NCBI RefSeq assembly: GCF_024868665.1
Contig: NC_079891.1
Span: 33,595,204 to 33,659,203 of the forward strand
Reading direction: 5' to 3'
DNA length: 64,000 bases
Origin: Triplophysa rosa
Taxonomy: Eukaryota > Chordata > Actinopteri > Cypriniformes > Nemacheilidae
Position 1 is the first letter of the stretch. Each line of letters opens with the position of its first letter. This document shows, piece after piece, positions 1 to 12,800 of the stretch. A program made the position numbers and the translations under genes. A model generated the notes under the pieces. That model did not search any database. It had not been told where the DNA came from and worked only from the letters and a program-made list of their open reading frames with translations.

Positions 1-63
1 AACGTATCATGTTTTTTTCCAAATACTTGCGATGTTTGATGGGTGAAGTAGCTCTTTCTATCA

Positions 64-639
64 TTAAAGGGGTCATACGACACGGCTAAAAGGAATATTA
101 TCATTTTGTTTTAGATGTAATGCAATGTTTTTACACGATTCAAAGTTTAAAAACGCTGTATTTTCCACATACCGTGCATGTTTGTATCTCCTCTTAGCTC
201 CGCCTCTCTGAAACGCAGATTTTTAACAAAGCTCATGGCTCTGAAAAGCGAGGTGTGCTATGATTGGCCAGTTCACCAGTGCTTAGTGATTGGTTGAATA
301 CTGCAAGCGTGTGAGGGAAATGTAACGCCTCTTACCATATTTGGAACATCAGTTTCCTCTTCAATTGTACTGACAGGTACGCCCACCTTACTTGCGTACA
401 CATTTGGGCGGTCTTAGTCAAATCATACCACCAACTGATGTAGATTTGTGGGGGTGTGGCTACACGAGGCGTTTCGGGCAGGTCTGGGTGAGCATTCGCT
501 TTTAGATAGAATGCATCTTTTGTTCCGACACCTTAATTTTTGCAATTTTACGTGTTTAATATGTACATGCATGGGCAACTTATAACACACCAAACACACA
601 CACAGAAAAACACGTGTTTGCGCCATATGACCCCTTTAA
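64..639. mobile_element. MITE-like element with TTAAAGGGGTCATA ends
   Basis: TTAAAGGGGTCATACG at 64-79 faces CATATGACCCCTTTAA at 624-639. No transposase. TTAA at both tips suggests a TTAA target. Lies in the srrm3 region. Confidence 0.75.
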
Positions 640-2802
640 AGAATACAAGTACATAGCATGCATGTCTTACGCTTTTACCTTTTCTCATATTTGTTCATAT
701 TTCTGCTGAAATTGTTCATTTGTAGGTTTGGTTTCAACAGGTATTGTTCTGGCTTTGTGAAAACTATTATCTAAGCATTTATTGTATTATTGCCTGCTTT
801 GACAAATCGCTTTATTGTTTCCTATCTTCTCTGTAAGTCGCTTTGGACAAAAGCGTCTAAATACCTAAATGTAAATGTAAAATTGAACAAACAATCCCTG
901 TAAAAATGAATGGGAGAAATACTTCTGAAATCAAAGCTATTGAACAAGTTGGTGTTCTCCGTTACGCTTCATAAATAACAGCTTAAGGTTAAATTCACTT
1001 CAGAAACAGCCCTTGTGTGTCGAGAAAAAAAAGGGAAAGTGACCAAATCATATGACACGCACAGTTACCATTTCACCAAAGACAAAAGGAAATGCGGCAC
1101 AGACATTCTACCGAAAAAACAAATAAGAAGAAATAAACGCAGACAAGAGATGGACCTGTGGGGAGGGCAGTGTACTGAACGCTGAAGCATGAAAGCAGAG
1201 GTAGATTTCAGACTGAAAATATAGAGGATGAAAGTAGAGCAAACAGTTCCACAAAGGAAATAAAACAATGATAAACAACCCGCCAACCTTTGGTTTTCCT
1301 CAGATAAACAAAGAGAGAGAGAGAGAGAGAGAGACACTGATGTCAAGCTAGGGTGCTTGTCACATTCTCCACGTGCGTAGGCAGAGCGTTACCTACCTTC
1401 CGCTTCGACCAGTGACACGGATGCAATATCAACAAAACAAAGGAAGAAAAGGGGAATAAAAAAAGGAAAATTCTCCGCAGCGAAATGGGAAAAAGACAAT
1501 GAATTCTTTTAGTATCCAGGCTAAGGTCATTGATCCACAGACTAAGGAGACAATTCAAACAAAACAAAGGTGTGGACATAAAAAAAAACGAATGAATAAA
1601 CAAATGAGAAAAATCCGAAAGCAATCTCTACATGAATTGCTGTCTTTTTCGCTTGGGACACAAGAGCAGCCACATTCTACCGGACGTTAAAGGAGCGTTA
1701 GGGTCGCATGTTGAATCGGAACGTGAAGATCGATGGCATGCATGCAGACTGTGGCTCGTGGTCAAAGAGAAAGCATGACAGGACATCGAACAGCACAGAC
1801 GGATGGATGGGTGGGTGGGTGGAGGTGGGAAGGGGTGTTGGGTGGTGGGCGGTCACTGCTAAGATGGAGAACTTACAAGGTAAAGGGACCCCAGTCACAT
1901 ACACGAAGCCGTATCGTGACGATACAGCCTGTAAGAAGTTAAGGGTTGTTTAAAATGTTTCTTTTTCAAGCGTATTTGCTCTCAGCAGTTGTCAAATTGG
2001 TCAAAGAAGGTAAAAGCGGCACCACATTGCATTTCAAAATCAAATGGCTTGGGTCCCTTTGAGTGTAACAAGTTTCCTAAATGAGTTTATTGTCCTATTT
2101 AGATTTCTGTCATTTGTCCCTGTCAAAAATCTAGACAAACATCACACCACTGAAATGCAGACAGGAAAGACTCTTACAAATAAAATAAAACAAAAGTCAT
2201 ACTAAATGATCAAACTTTTGAAACATGTTCAATACCATCTAAAAATCACGGCTACAATGTCACTGATCCGCTGTTGTCAGGAGAGAATTCTTGAATGTGA
2301 AATTCAGGAATTACAACTGATTGGCCAATGAAAACCATCTTGTTATTGTTTTGCAATAGGAACATGCAGGTCACATGTCACCCGCACGGCTCTCCGTACA
2401 CCTCACACACATCTGAGCAGAAAATGAGACTTTCAACTGTATTGACATAAAAACTCGTACACATACCCATTTAATCTACTCGGTCCCGTTCCAAATCATA
2501 TGAGTGCTTTTTACAAACAAGACAGAAAAGTTTGGGCATTTATTGGTGGGAAGATATCATGTCAATTCAAGAAATCAATCAAACAGGGATATGGATTGAG
2601 CAAATGAAAGGAAAGAGAGCATACTGTATGAGACCTTCTCATGCAAACCCGCTTCGTACATGTCACCGGATTTACTCTTCACTTTAAAACCCGCTCCATG
2701 TTTGGAGTTAAATAATCGGCATCCTCGCAGCCGTGGAATCCACTCGCACACATTCAATCTTGCAGCAAAATCTTTCGGAATATTTTAGCGTTGTTATACA
2801 TA
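640..2802. other. region with no recognised exon
   Basis: Contains the LINE/SINE tail at 790-884, a GA run at 1313-1334, and a G-rich patch with GGGTGGGTGGGTGG at about 1808-1825. No srrm3 exon was recognised; the terminal exons must lie left of the window or be unrecognisable here. Confidence 0.5.
790..884 (+). mobile_element. LINE/SINE 3' tail fragment
   Basis: GTAAGTCGCTTTGGACAAAA followed by GCGTCTAAATACC and a TAAATG-type simple tail. This is the common 3' end shared by fish L2 LINEs and their SINEs. Confidence 0.7.
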
Positions 2803-3057
2803 CAAATGAGAGAAAAAGTTCACCCAAAAATGAAAAGACTATTTACATTTAGTCACCTTCATGTCCATTCAAACAAATCTTGTTGACTTTCTTTTCATTC
2901 CATAAAAATGATTCGGGATGTGTGAACGTGACCCACATTTTATATTTGAAGTATTTTAACGTGTGCAATATGACGTGTGCGCTACAATCGCATACTATCT
3001 TTCTGCGGAGAACAAAATCGGACAGAATTTTTATTTTGGGGTGAACTATAACTTTAA
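2803..3057. mobile_element. Angel-like palindromic MITE, diverged copy
   Basis: Left end AGTTCACCCAAAAATGAAAA, right end TTTTATTTTGGGGTGAACTA then TAACTTTAA. The interior is shortened and degraded. Confidence 0.7.
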
Positions 3058-3646
3058 ATGAACAGAACGATATTGACCTTTTACAAACACGAAACTTGAT
3101 TTATCTGACTGTAGCGGGAATCTTGATTACGTCTCATACGCTTTCTATAAATCATTATTTTGACACTAGACATCCATTAGTCTGGCTGTCTGTGGGTGGC
3201 TGATGGATTCGTGTACATTTCTATAAACCTAAAACTTTCAAATCTCAAGTTAGCTGAGAAAACCCAACAAATGGTTCCACGGTGTGCCTTTGCATTGTAA
3301 GAAAGCGAACTTTAAAACACATCCTGCCAAACTTCCATCATTTCCATTCATTCATTTTCTTTCTAGAACTGGAAAAAGTCACAATGGCTCGTGAAGGAAA
3401 TAAAGCATGACCTCATTCATAAAAACAAGGATGGATATCTGCCTCACATTAAAACCTCTTTCAACAAACACAATCATGACTTGAGAACAGAAAAACTCAC
3501 GGCATGGAGCCAAAGAAGATTTCTAGAGTAAGCGCACACGGGTTGTGACTGCGGGAGCTGAATCGGTTGGACCGGGTTTGTGTGTGAGAGACAAAGCGAA
3601 AGATTATTCGATTATAGACGGAGGTAAAGTAGAGGAGACTACATAC

Positions 3647-3803
3647 ATCGTTGGCTTTGGTCCCCTCGGAGTCTTTTCCGTTGCGGACACGGGCGCCGTG
3701 GTTGCCATTCTGCCACGTGATTGGCTGGTCGGTCTTTGGAGAGGAAGGCGGGCTGTGATATCCTTCCTGTTTGAGTCTGTCATTCTTGCACTTCGCATCT
3801 GAT
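3647..3803 (-). CDS. srrm3: srrm3 exon 9 (last recognised in window)
   Basis: 157 nt between caatccag and gtatgt. It encodes a polar segment containing HSPPSSPKTDQPITWQNG and ends in phase 0. No further exon of the gene could be recognised between 1 and 3646. Confidence 0.8.
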
Positions 3804-6800
3804 CTGGATTGAGAGGTCACATATCGAATGTGGCTTGCGGAATTTTAGGAGTCTGATAAAGGACGTAAGAGTCCGATGTCTCACCTGCTGGGTGATTTGG
3901 AGACACTGGCTGTGGACGAGACCGAACCACTGCGAGAACTGCAGCAGCTTCCTCTGTGCTGATCCACCCTGCCGGGAGACCCCAGCGAGGACCTGTGAGA
4001 AAAACCACAGACGATAGAGATCTCTTTCATATTTCTCCTAGATACCAATGAGATTAAAAGGAGAGCAAATGGAAATTTGTGCTTAAATCTCATCTGCGTC
4101 TCAGATATTTCTCCAGAGAAAAAGAGCCAGAAATCTCACAAATGAGAGTTTCAGAAGAGATCTCAACAAAACTGAGCTCAGATCAATATTCAATATTATT
4201 GAAGATCTCAATATGAACTCTCATCAAATTCACCCACATCCCGATTTTTTTATCTCTACAACCCACATTCATTTTACACCTGTAATATTGAACATCTGAT
4301 CATTCTAGAAGCGGAAAACAAATAAAGCAAACATCACTCGCCTTTTCTTCTGTTTGTTCTTCTCTTTGTGTTTGTTTTTGGGGCTGCCATTTAATAAAAC
4401 AAAAAAACAGAATTCAAGATGTCAATCGTGGAGAATGAAATGCAAGTTTTAAATGCAAGCACATTCATGCATAGAGAAGAGAACTGAAAGGCAGCTCAGG
4501 ATACCTGTGTGTCCTCTTTCTCCTGGAGCCGGATGTGGACCTGTGAGAGAAGGAATGTCGGGATAGATGTTAAGATTGTGACCTCCACATTCACACCACC
4601 AAAATGGGCTGTGCAGCAACGATGCTGTTATTAAAGTGACAGCCCACCCAAAAATGAAAATTAATCTGCATAGCATGAATCATTTTCTGCATGCAATTTG
4701 AAATGAAAGCCCTGATTTAGGACACATCTCCGTAGTGTTCATCTGCTCAACTGGAGAAATGTGAAAATCAGGTCACCAGAACATCAAAGTGTGTCCGGAG
4801 GGGAAGACGCTCAGCCCCGCGGGCGGTTTGGATCTCACTGATTGAAGTTTGTTCAAAGACGTGTGGCATGCAGAGATGACTCTCAACACATCAGAACGCA
4901 TCAGAACTCTACACCAGCAAAACCAACAAATGCCATCATTTGGCAGGTTATTACAGCGTCATCGACATAAACAACAGTTATGTGGCCCAAACTTAACCTC
5001 CGGTTGACCTCCACAAAGGATCAATAACTATTGAGTAGTTTTGATTCAAATTCTAGTACACCGTTAACATAGAGTGTAACTCGTTATTATTTGTTAGTAC
5101 ATAAGATATCATAAACTGCTAAGGTAATGTTTCTTTTTTTAATTGTAACCAAAATATGATTCTTCGTTACCAAATGTAAAATGTTAACTTAAATTGTGTA
5201 AACGTAATAAATGTAGAACTTTAAAATGAACCAAGAAATACAAAGTATTAACCAATATTGATCGATTAGACCTTATCATAAAATGCTTATCATAAACAGC
5301 TGTATTGTCCTTTTCCAATCTTTTAATGGGTTGCTTTCAATACTGCACATACGATCTAATGTTCCTGAATAATCATGGTCTTCCGTTTATTTTAATATAC
5401 TGTATACATGAACAGTTATTCACTCCCCTATCACAGTAACACAGAGCAGACGTATAAAACACGCATCCATAATGCGTGACAATGATCCAATGATATTATA
5501 TATTTTACATTATTCAAATATTTCTGATAATCTCAGAAGCACTAGCGAGAACAGACAACAGAAGACATTTTTTGTCATTTTCTGAAACAGAAAGTGTGAT
5601 GCGAGTCTGACGGGAAGGATTGGGTGACGTCTTTCCAGCATAACTCGATATAATGCAGGACCAAACTAGACAGACATAAAGAATAAAATGAGACAGAGAA
5701 CAGCATCACTGGATTTATTACATGCAGTTCGGTAGTTAAAATCAGCAAGTACCATCAGGTTGCTGTCCAGGCACGTGCACAGATAGGGATGTTTCAGAAA
5801 TATTTAGCCAATGATAGGTTAAAAAGAGCTTGTCACTAAATCTTGTTGGATACGCTCAAACTGTCAGTAAAACCTCATGGCTCCACCCCCCTCTGTCTTG
5901 ACTGAACTGCACACAGTAGCATTTCATCTTTTATAAATTAGATTTTGGCCAAATGTATTTTACAACAGGAAAACTGAGCACCCATACACAACAACGTTGT
6001 AACCCGTTGATTAAAACGGTGATGTCGGTGTTTTTACGATGACGGACAAAAAGCACATTTGCACACATTCGCTGGTCAAAAACCCCGTAACGTTAACTGC
6101 ATTTGAGTTTGACGCAAAGCCACTGAGTGATCCTCGTCACCTCAAGACATTTCTTTTTTTATTTATGATTGATGATACACTTCATTTATTAATAAATCGT
6201 ATTGTATGATCGCATGGTTAATTCACGTTCACGCTGTAAAAACTTGGATTTGGAAGCGGCTTGAAACCAGCTTTTTTATATGCAATCAAAACTTGTAATA
6301 TGTACAATTTCACCATGTGATGGGTTTTCCCAGACGCCATCACCTTTTCAGAATAACGCTTTAAAAATATTTAACGCAATTTTCTGTCATCCTTCTATAG
6401 CTTTGCATTATACGATCACGCTCTTATTCATGTCAAAGCCTTTAAACCATTTAGGCGTGATTTTAAACGGTTGCTTTGACGCGTACAGTATAGAGACAGC
6501 TAGCTGTGACACAACGCAACGCTACAACGGTCCCGTCTGGTGTAGCCTATACACAGTGTTGGGTGTAACTAGTTACTATGTAATTAGTTACTGTAATTTA
6601 ATTACTTTTCCCTTGAAAAAGTAAAGTAAGGGATTACTCTTATTTTTTCTGTAATTTAATTACAGTTACTTTTGAAGTAATTAAACTAAATACTTTGTGT
6701 AATATATGTGTGTGCAATAGTGGAACTGACATCAAAATTCAAAGTCTAACTTTAAAATCCGTGCTTTAATGTATAATTCTCACATTTGTAATTCTTTGGT

Positions 6801-9800
6801 CAGTTAATAATAGTACTTTATGTAGTTTAATATTATTTATTTGAATGAATTAAAAGAGCCGTTTCATGTCTTTCTTTGAATCACTTAACTAATCAAGGTG
6901 GATAAAGGATATAGAAAGTAATTAGTAATAAGTAACTAAATACTTTTTGGAGAGAGTAATTTGTACAGTAATCTAATTACACTATTGAATATGTAACTAA
7001 TAACTAGTAATTAATTACTTTTTCAGAGTAACTTACCCAACACTGCCTATACACCTTATATATACACGGGCTAAAGGATGCGTCACTGATCTCTGTCAGA
7101 CAGCGCACCAGTATTGCGTTCTCCTTCGTGCATGAATGAACAAAAACACACAAGATTATGCCTTAAACACATTTTGTTCAGTATTTTTGTAAGCACAAAG
7201 CAAATTGGGGAACGCATCAGATCTGCGCAGAGCGTCAGCTCTTAAAGGGGTCGCATTCTTAAACTTGCTGCTGTGACTCCTGTCACTAATGATAATCTAA
7301 GAACAAAATAAAAGAAATGAATGTGTTTTTTGTAGCTTTCATGAGTATTCTTCTGTATTTAATTGTTTTTAGTGTTTGAGAACTTCATTCAATCTCTATA
7401 TATTTCCTACCTGTTAGACTCTCTGCTATTAACAGTGAGTAAATCTAAAGCTTTTGAGACTATTATTTTGTTTGATTTAATTTCTCATAAAGATGTGATC
7501 AATAAAGGGGGGGGTTTCAGCACATGCCCCTCAAAAGTTCTGTGCACGGCCCTGTTGCTGTCCCATAAACAGTACAAACCTTAAATTAGGACCAAAACAG
7601 CTGTACTAGAGCCCCGTCTTAGCTGCGTGGGTGTTTTTAAATGAAGATCTTAACTTTAAACCGGCCGTAACAAGGTATTAAGCTCGTTTACATCATTTAT
7701 ACGAAGACATTTAATCCAGACACTCTTGTTAGACTTGGATACTGCTGTAACCGGAACATCGTTTACCCGGCGTCGAATGATGCGGAAGTCAAAAACCCGG
7801 AAGTGTGAAAAAGGCCTACATGTATCTAGTCTAACAATTTGAGTGGCTACAGCCTTTAGAAACATATTTGTTTAAGTTTATATAAGCTAAACATCATGTA
7901 AATACTTAAAAGCATGATACCAAGATAGAAATTGCTTATGCAAAGACTTTTATTAAAGGGACAGTTCACCCAAAAATAAACATCCTATCATCATTTATTC
8001 ACATTCGAGTTGTTCCAAACCTGTATAAATGTCTTTGTTCTGATGAACGCAGAGATAGATATTTGGAAGAACGCTTTTAACCAAACAGTTCTTGGACACC
8101 ATTGACTACTATAGTAGATAAAATGACCTTACAATCTTTTTTGTTCTGTTGAAGATAAAAGAAGATATTTTGAAGAATGTATGAAAGCAAACAGTTCTGG
8201 GGCGCTTTTGACTACCATTGTCACTGGTTTTTCCTACTATGCTTGTCAATGGGGTCCAAGAACCGTTTGGTTACAAGCATTCATCCAAATATCTTTCTCT
8301 GCGTTCAACCAAACAAAGAAACGTGTACAGGTTTGGAACAACTCGAGAGGGAGTAACAGAATTTTCATTTTTGGGTGAACTACACGCATCCCTTTAAGCA
8401 CCAGATCAGGACAGACATACGTACACATCTGTTCTACAATAAATACATATTTAAGAAAAACTGTATGAAGTTGTATGAAGAGGTATTTCTGTGCCTGGTG
8501 CTATTTCTGGACATGCATGTTTCACTCCACACCTTGATAATGGAAGGTCAAATTGAGCTCACTGCATTGTGGAATAGAGTATTCCCTAAAGTTTACTCTG
8601 GTTTTAAATTGCACTTTTTGGCAAATGTAGTCGTGCTGGTATTTACATGCACACAAACACAGTCGCACACACACACACACACACACACACCTGTCTCGTT
8701 TGTGTTTCTTGCTGTTTTTCTTCTTCTTGTCTCTGCGGGGGGATGTTGAACTCTCGGCTCTGTGAGACACAAATAGCACACAAACACGCATAATTCCTCT
8801 TTACATAACCTTTAACGTCTTTCAGTTTCCTTCCCTGGCATTTTGAAACAGAAAAACAATCTTCCTCCAGCGAATCGAACAGCTGTGACTACATGAAAGA
8901 GCCCTAACAAACTCATTTACTGGTAACAGGGATATGATCAGAACACATACGGCAGTTGTTCAAGTTAATAAAGGTGTTTTTTGTGTGCAATGCGGATTCA
9001 CTACGACATGAAATATTCCATCTACCTGGCAAGGTTTTATAAGATAAACACACGGCAACAACAATGTAATGATATTAATAAAATATCATTTTTCTGTAGC
9101 TCTGCAGTTTAACAAAGTGGTTGCTAGGCAACACTATGATGCAGTGGCAGTGATGCGGATGAAAAGCTGTCACAGGTGCACGTTTTAAATGAGGCTTAAC
9201 CAATCATACCCAAGAACTGGAACGAACTGCATTATAATAATGATTTGACTTGTGTTACTAAAAGTTGAATTTATGTAAACGTAAACAGCTGCCCGTCATG
9301 TTCCCGAGATAACCAACGAGCAACTTTCTCACATCACACTGCTAATCGAAAGCTCGCAAATAAACAAACAAACATGATTTACGAAGAAACTGACCGACTG
9401 TGTTTTCTTGTCTTCTTTTTCTTCCTCTTCTTTGGGCGAGGGGAGCGAGAACTGCTGGATTTTCTCTTGGATCTGGTGTGAAGGATAATGATAATTTTCT
9501 GTTGTGTGTTTAGATGTTGAGCTCACACGGTAAGCTGCGTGTTGTCTGTCTGTTTACCTGCAGTCGTCATAAGCAGCTGAATTATGTTCATGATATTCTC
9601 CGCCCAAGTCGTAATCTTCCTCATAGCCGTCAGCGTACTCTGTGCTTTCCACATGATCTTCATCCTCGTGAGAAAGCATTCTGACCCTGTGAATGCAGGA
9701 GATAAAGGTCAAAGGTCAATGCTTTAATATATACCACACACCTGCTCATAGGAACAAAAATACAAATGAAATGATGTCAGTGTTTTACATTTTATTTATG

Positions 9801-12800
9801 ATCTTAATATTTAACCTGAGTTTATGTATTTGTTTATTTTAGAAGAGGTACATCATTTCAAAACGTTCAGGACTCGCTGTACTAGAAACCAAGAAAATTC
9901 AATAGAAAAGTGAAGTGAAGTCTGCTCAAGTTGAACGTTCATTATTCTATTCTGCTTTCTTAATATTGTGTTGCTATAATGTATTTCCCACCATTTATGG
10001 CACTAACACGGTTTAAACTCTGAAACTAATCTCACATCTTTGAGGTTCAGAAGACATCTCAGCAATGTCTCGAACAAACTGTCTTCAGCAATCAAAAGTC
10101 AGAAAGCGCAATATTTTAGATCTCCTTCAGCGCTTTGAAAGAGCAACTTTTGAGAAATCAACATCCATTTATCTGCATTACCAATCATTTTTATAATATG
10201 TCATTTGTTATTTCTTTGGATGACAATAAAGGTGCAGAGAAAATGTGATAATGAGACAGTCAAAAATAAGAGAATTTCATCAAACAGACTATTTCTCTCT
10301 CTCTTTCTCTTACACACACACGCGCGCACACACATCCTCATAATTCTCCCTTACACATCTGCACGTGTCCTGATAAATCAAAATGATCATTTTAATATTA
10401 AAAATGATCTTCTTAAACATATAAAGCTCTCAGTGAGAAATGTCACCATCCAAGTTTATTTTTAAATAAATGTGTAAAAAAAGTGTATACGATGGCCACA
10501 GCAAACATTGTGAAAAGGTAAAAACATGAATAAGTTTGATTGATATGGTCCAGCTGGAGTACAGTGTGATGCTAAAATCAGCCCGGCAGTGTTTCTGTCA
10601 CCCAGCAGAGCTCCATTCTAAATGTTCCTCTCTGCCCTGCTCTTGTCATTCATCACAGTAATGTAGTGTCACACACCAGCCGTAAGGTTACACAACACTG
10701 TCCGAGTTAAGGAAACACACACTTTATTCAATTACAGCTGAAAAATAAGAACAAACAGCTGTAGGACTCTATACCAACAGTTTGAAGGAGCACAGCTGAA
10801 CACCTTCTGAAAGACCAATATTCATATTTTCAGTTCATTTTAGGACTAAATATTTCACGCTGTAGAGAACTGTTTACTCACGGTGGTCGTGGGTTCGAGC
10901 CCTCTCTCATTATCACGCCTTCCTTGTCCATCAGCATCTGCCGAAACGTCCCCACCTTCTGTTTGATCTCCTCCTCAGAATACCTACAGACAGAAAAAAC
11001 ACATTTAAAACCCCTGAAGAGAGTGTATTACTGGTCATGCCTAGACAGATATATCTTTGACCTGGAAGCAATTTCCTAGAAACCACCTATAGCAACCAAA
11101 ATCCAAATCAGCAATAATCTTTCTAATGAACTAACAAAATTCAGCAAGTTCAGAAAATGTTCTCAAGATGAATTAACAAGCAGCAAATAGATTTCTCTAG
11201 GTTTATTATACAATAACGTTGTGAAGTATCAGCTTTATCTCATATGCACAGTATGTCCCAACATTTACTTGGCAAAAAATACTGAAAATACTGGCAGAAA
11301 TGACAACGCTCTTAAAACATTTACATTAAGATCTCTCTTATCGCTGACATTAGTATCTTAGAGATTATGATGTAGAGACATTACTGCCACGATACAGTAT
11401 AAAAATGAATAAGCAAGCAGTCAGACACAATCCTCTGATCTGAAATCAGTTGAATGAACTAATGTGAAGGTCACTCCTGTCTTTGTCTTTCTAATTGTGA
11501 AGTCGGCGTTTGAATCTTTCCTCTGTGTAGTTTGTAAGTAGGACACCGCTTGTGATATAACTGACTGCTGTTCTCCTGCGAGACCTCTTCGACATCCAAT
11601 TAAAACAGAATTCTCTCATGAAGTTATCATTTAATACAAGACTTTTTTCCCAAAACCTATATCTTAGTTTAAACGAAATGCCACTTACTCTGATGTTTTG
11701 TTATCTAAAGCAATGGCATTCAGACGATTTAGGTCCCCGTGCTTTTTGAAGCACTGCACGAAAGGTTTTGATGGAAAACGTCACAGACGTTCATCATATC
11801 TCTCTTTAGATCTCATTGGTGGGGAGGAGAAACTGCAACGCTAAAATGTGCAATGCCAATATCAGAGATATTGCGCAAATACATTCAGCATGGAAACACG
11901 TATTCTCCCAACCACATGGATATTAAACAAGCTCTTCTCACATCCTCCAGAGTGTCTCTATCAGAAAACGTGTGCGTGTGTGTGTGTAGAAGACCACAGG
12001 CTTGTAACACAATCTGCTCTGACGAAACTACATCGTCACATCACACAGCTGCCTGCAGGGGGCGCCAAAATCATGATGCAGAAATATGTGGGTGTCAAAG
12101 GTGACCTCTAGTGAAATGATGTTACACAGTTGATAGTATCTGAACGTTTGCCGGGCTACAGAATGAGAAAGAATAGATGCACTGACGTTCTGGAGATATC
12201 TTACTGTGTTTGTAATGTAATGAAACTGCAGTGTTTCTCAACCGGAGACTCACAGGCAATGCTAAATACAAGTGAACTGAAGGCAATATCTTTGGGTTAA
12301 CTAACCCTTTGTAGGTCGCTTTTTTCGGATTTAAGCTTAGTTCCAGACTTAAACACATATTTGAGCTGTCTTGACTGAAAATAACCTGCATTGACATATC
12401 TTTAAATATACCAGAGTCATTGTTTTATCTCAAGATGCACACCAGCAATGTTTTCTGCAAGGCATATGTTTGTAAAAAACGTCCTAATTTAACTAAGGCC
12501 TAGTCCTGACTAGGGATGAATATCATTAAAGTGATAGTTCACCCAAAAATGAAAATTCGGTCATCATTTACTCACCCTCTTGTCGTGTCAAACATTTATG
12601 ACTTTCTTTCTTCTGCAGAACACAAAAGAAGATATTTTGAAGAAAGTTGGTAACCGAACAGCATCGGCCCCCCATTCACTTCTGTTGTATGGACTCAAAA
12701 CCAATTCAAGTGAATGGGGTCCAGTTAACGACATTCTTCAAAATATCTTCTTTATGAAATGACAAAAGGGTGAGTAAATGGTGATCTAATTTTTATTTTT

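Noticed and set aside
1395..1425. Donor-like GGAAGGTAGGTAAC on the minus strand as a further srrm3 exon
   Set aside because: No acceptor with a suitable tract and no Ser/Arg coding sequence in phase was found upstream of it.
10880..10900. Possible tRNA gene from GGTTCGAGCCC
   Set aside because: No cloverleaf can be built around it, and the bases are coding in srrm3 exon 3.
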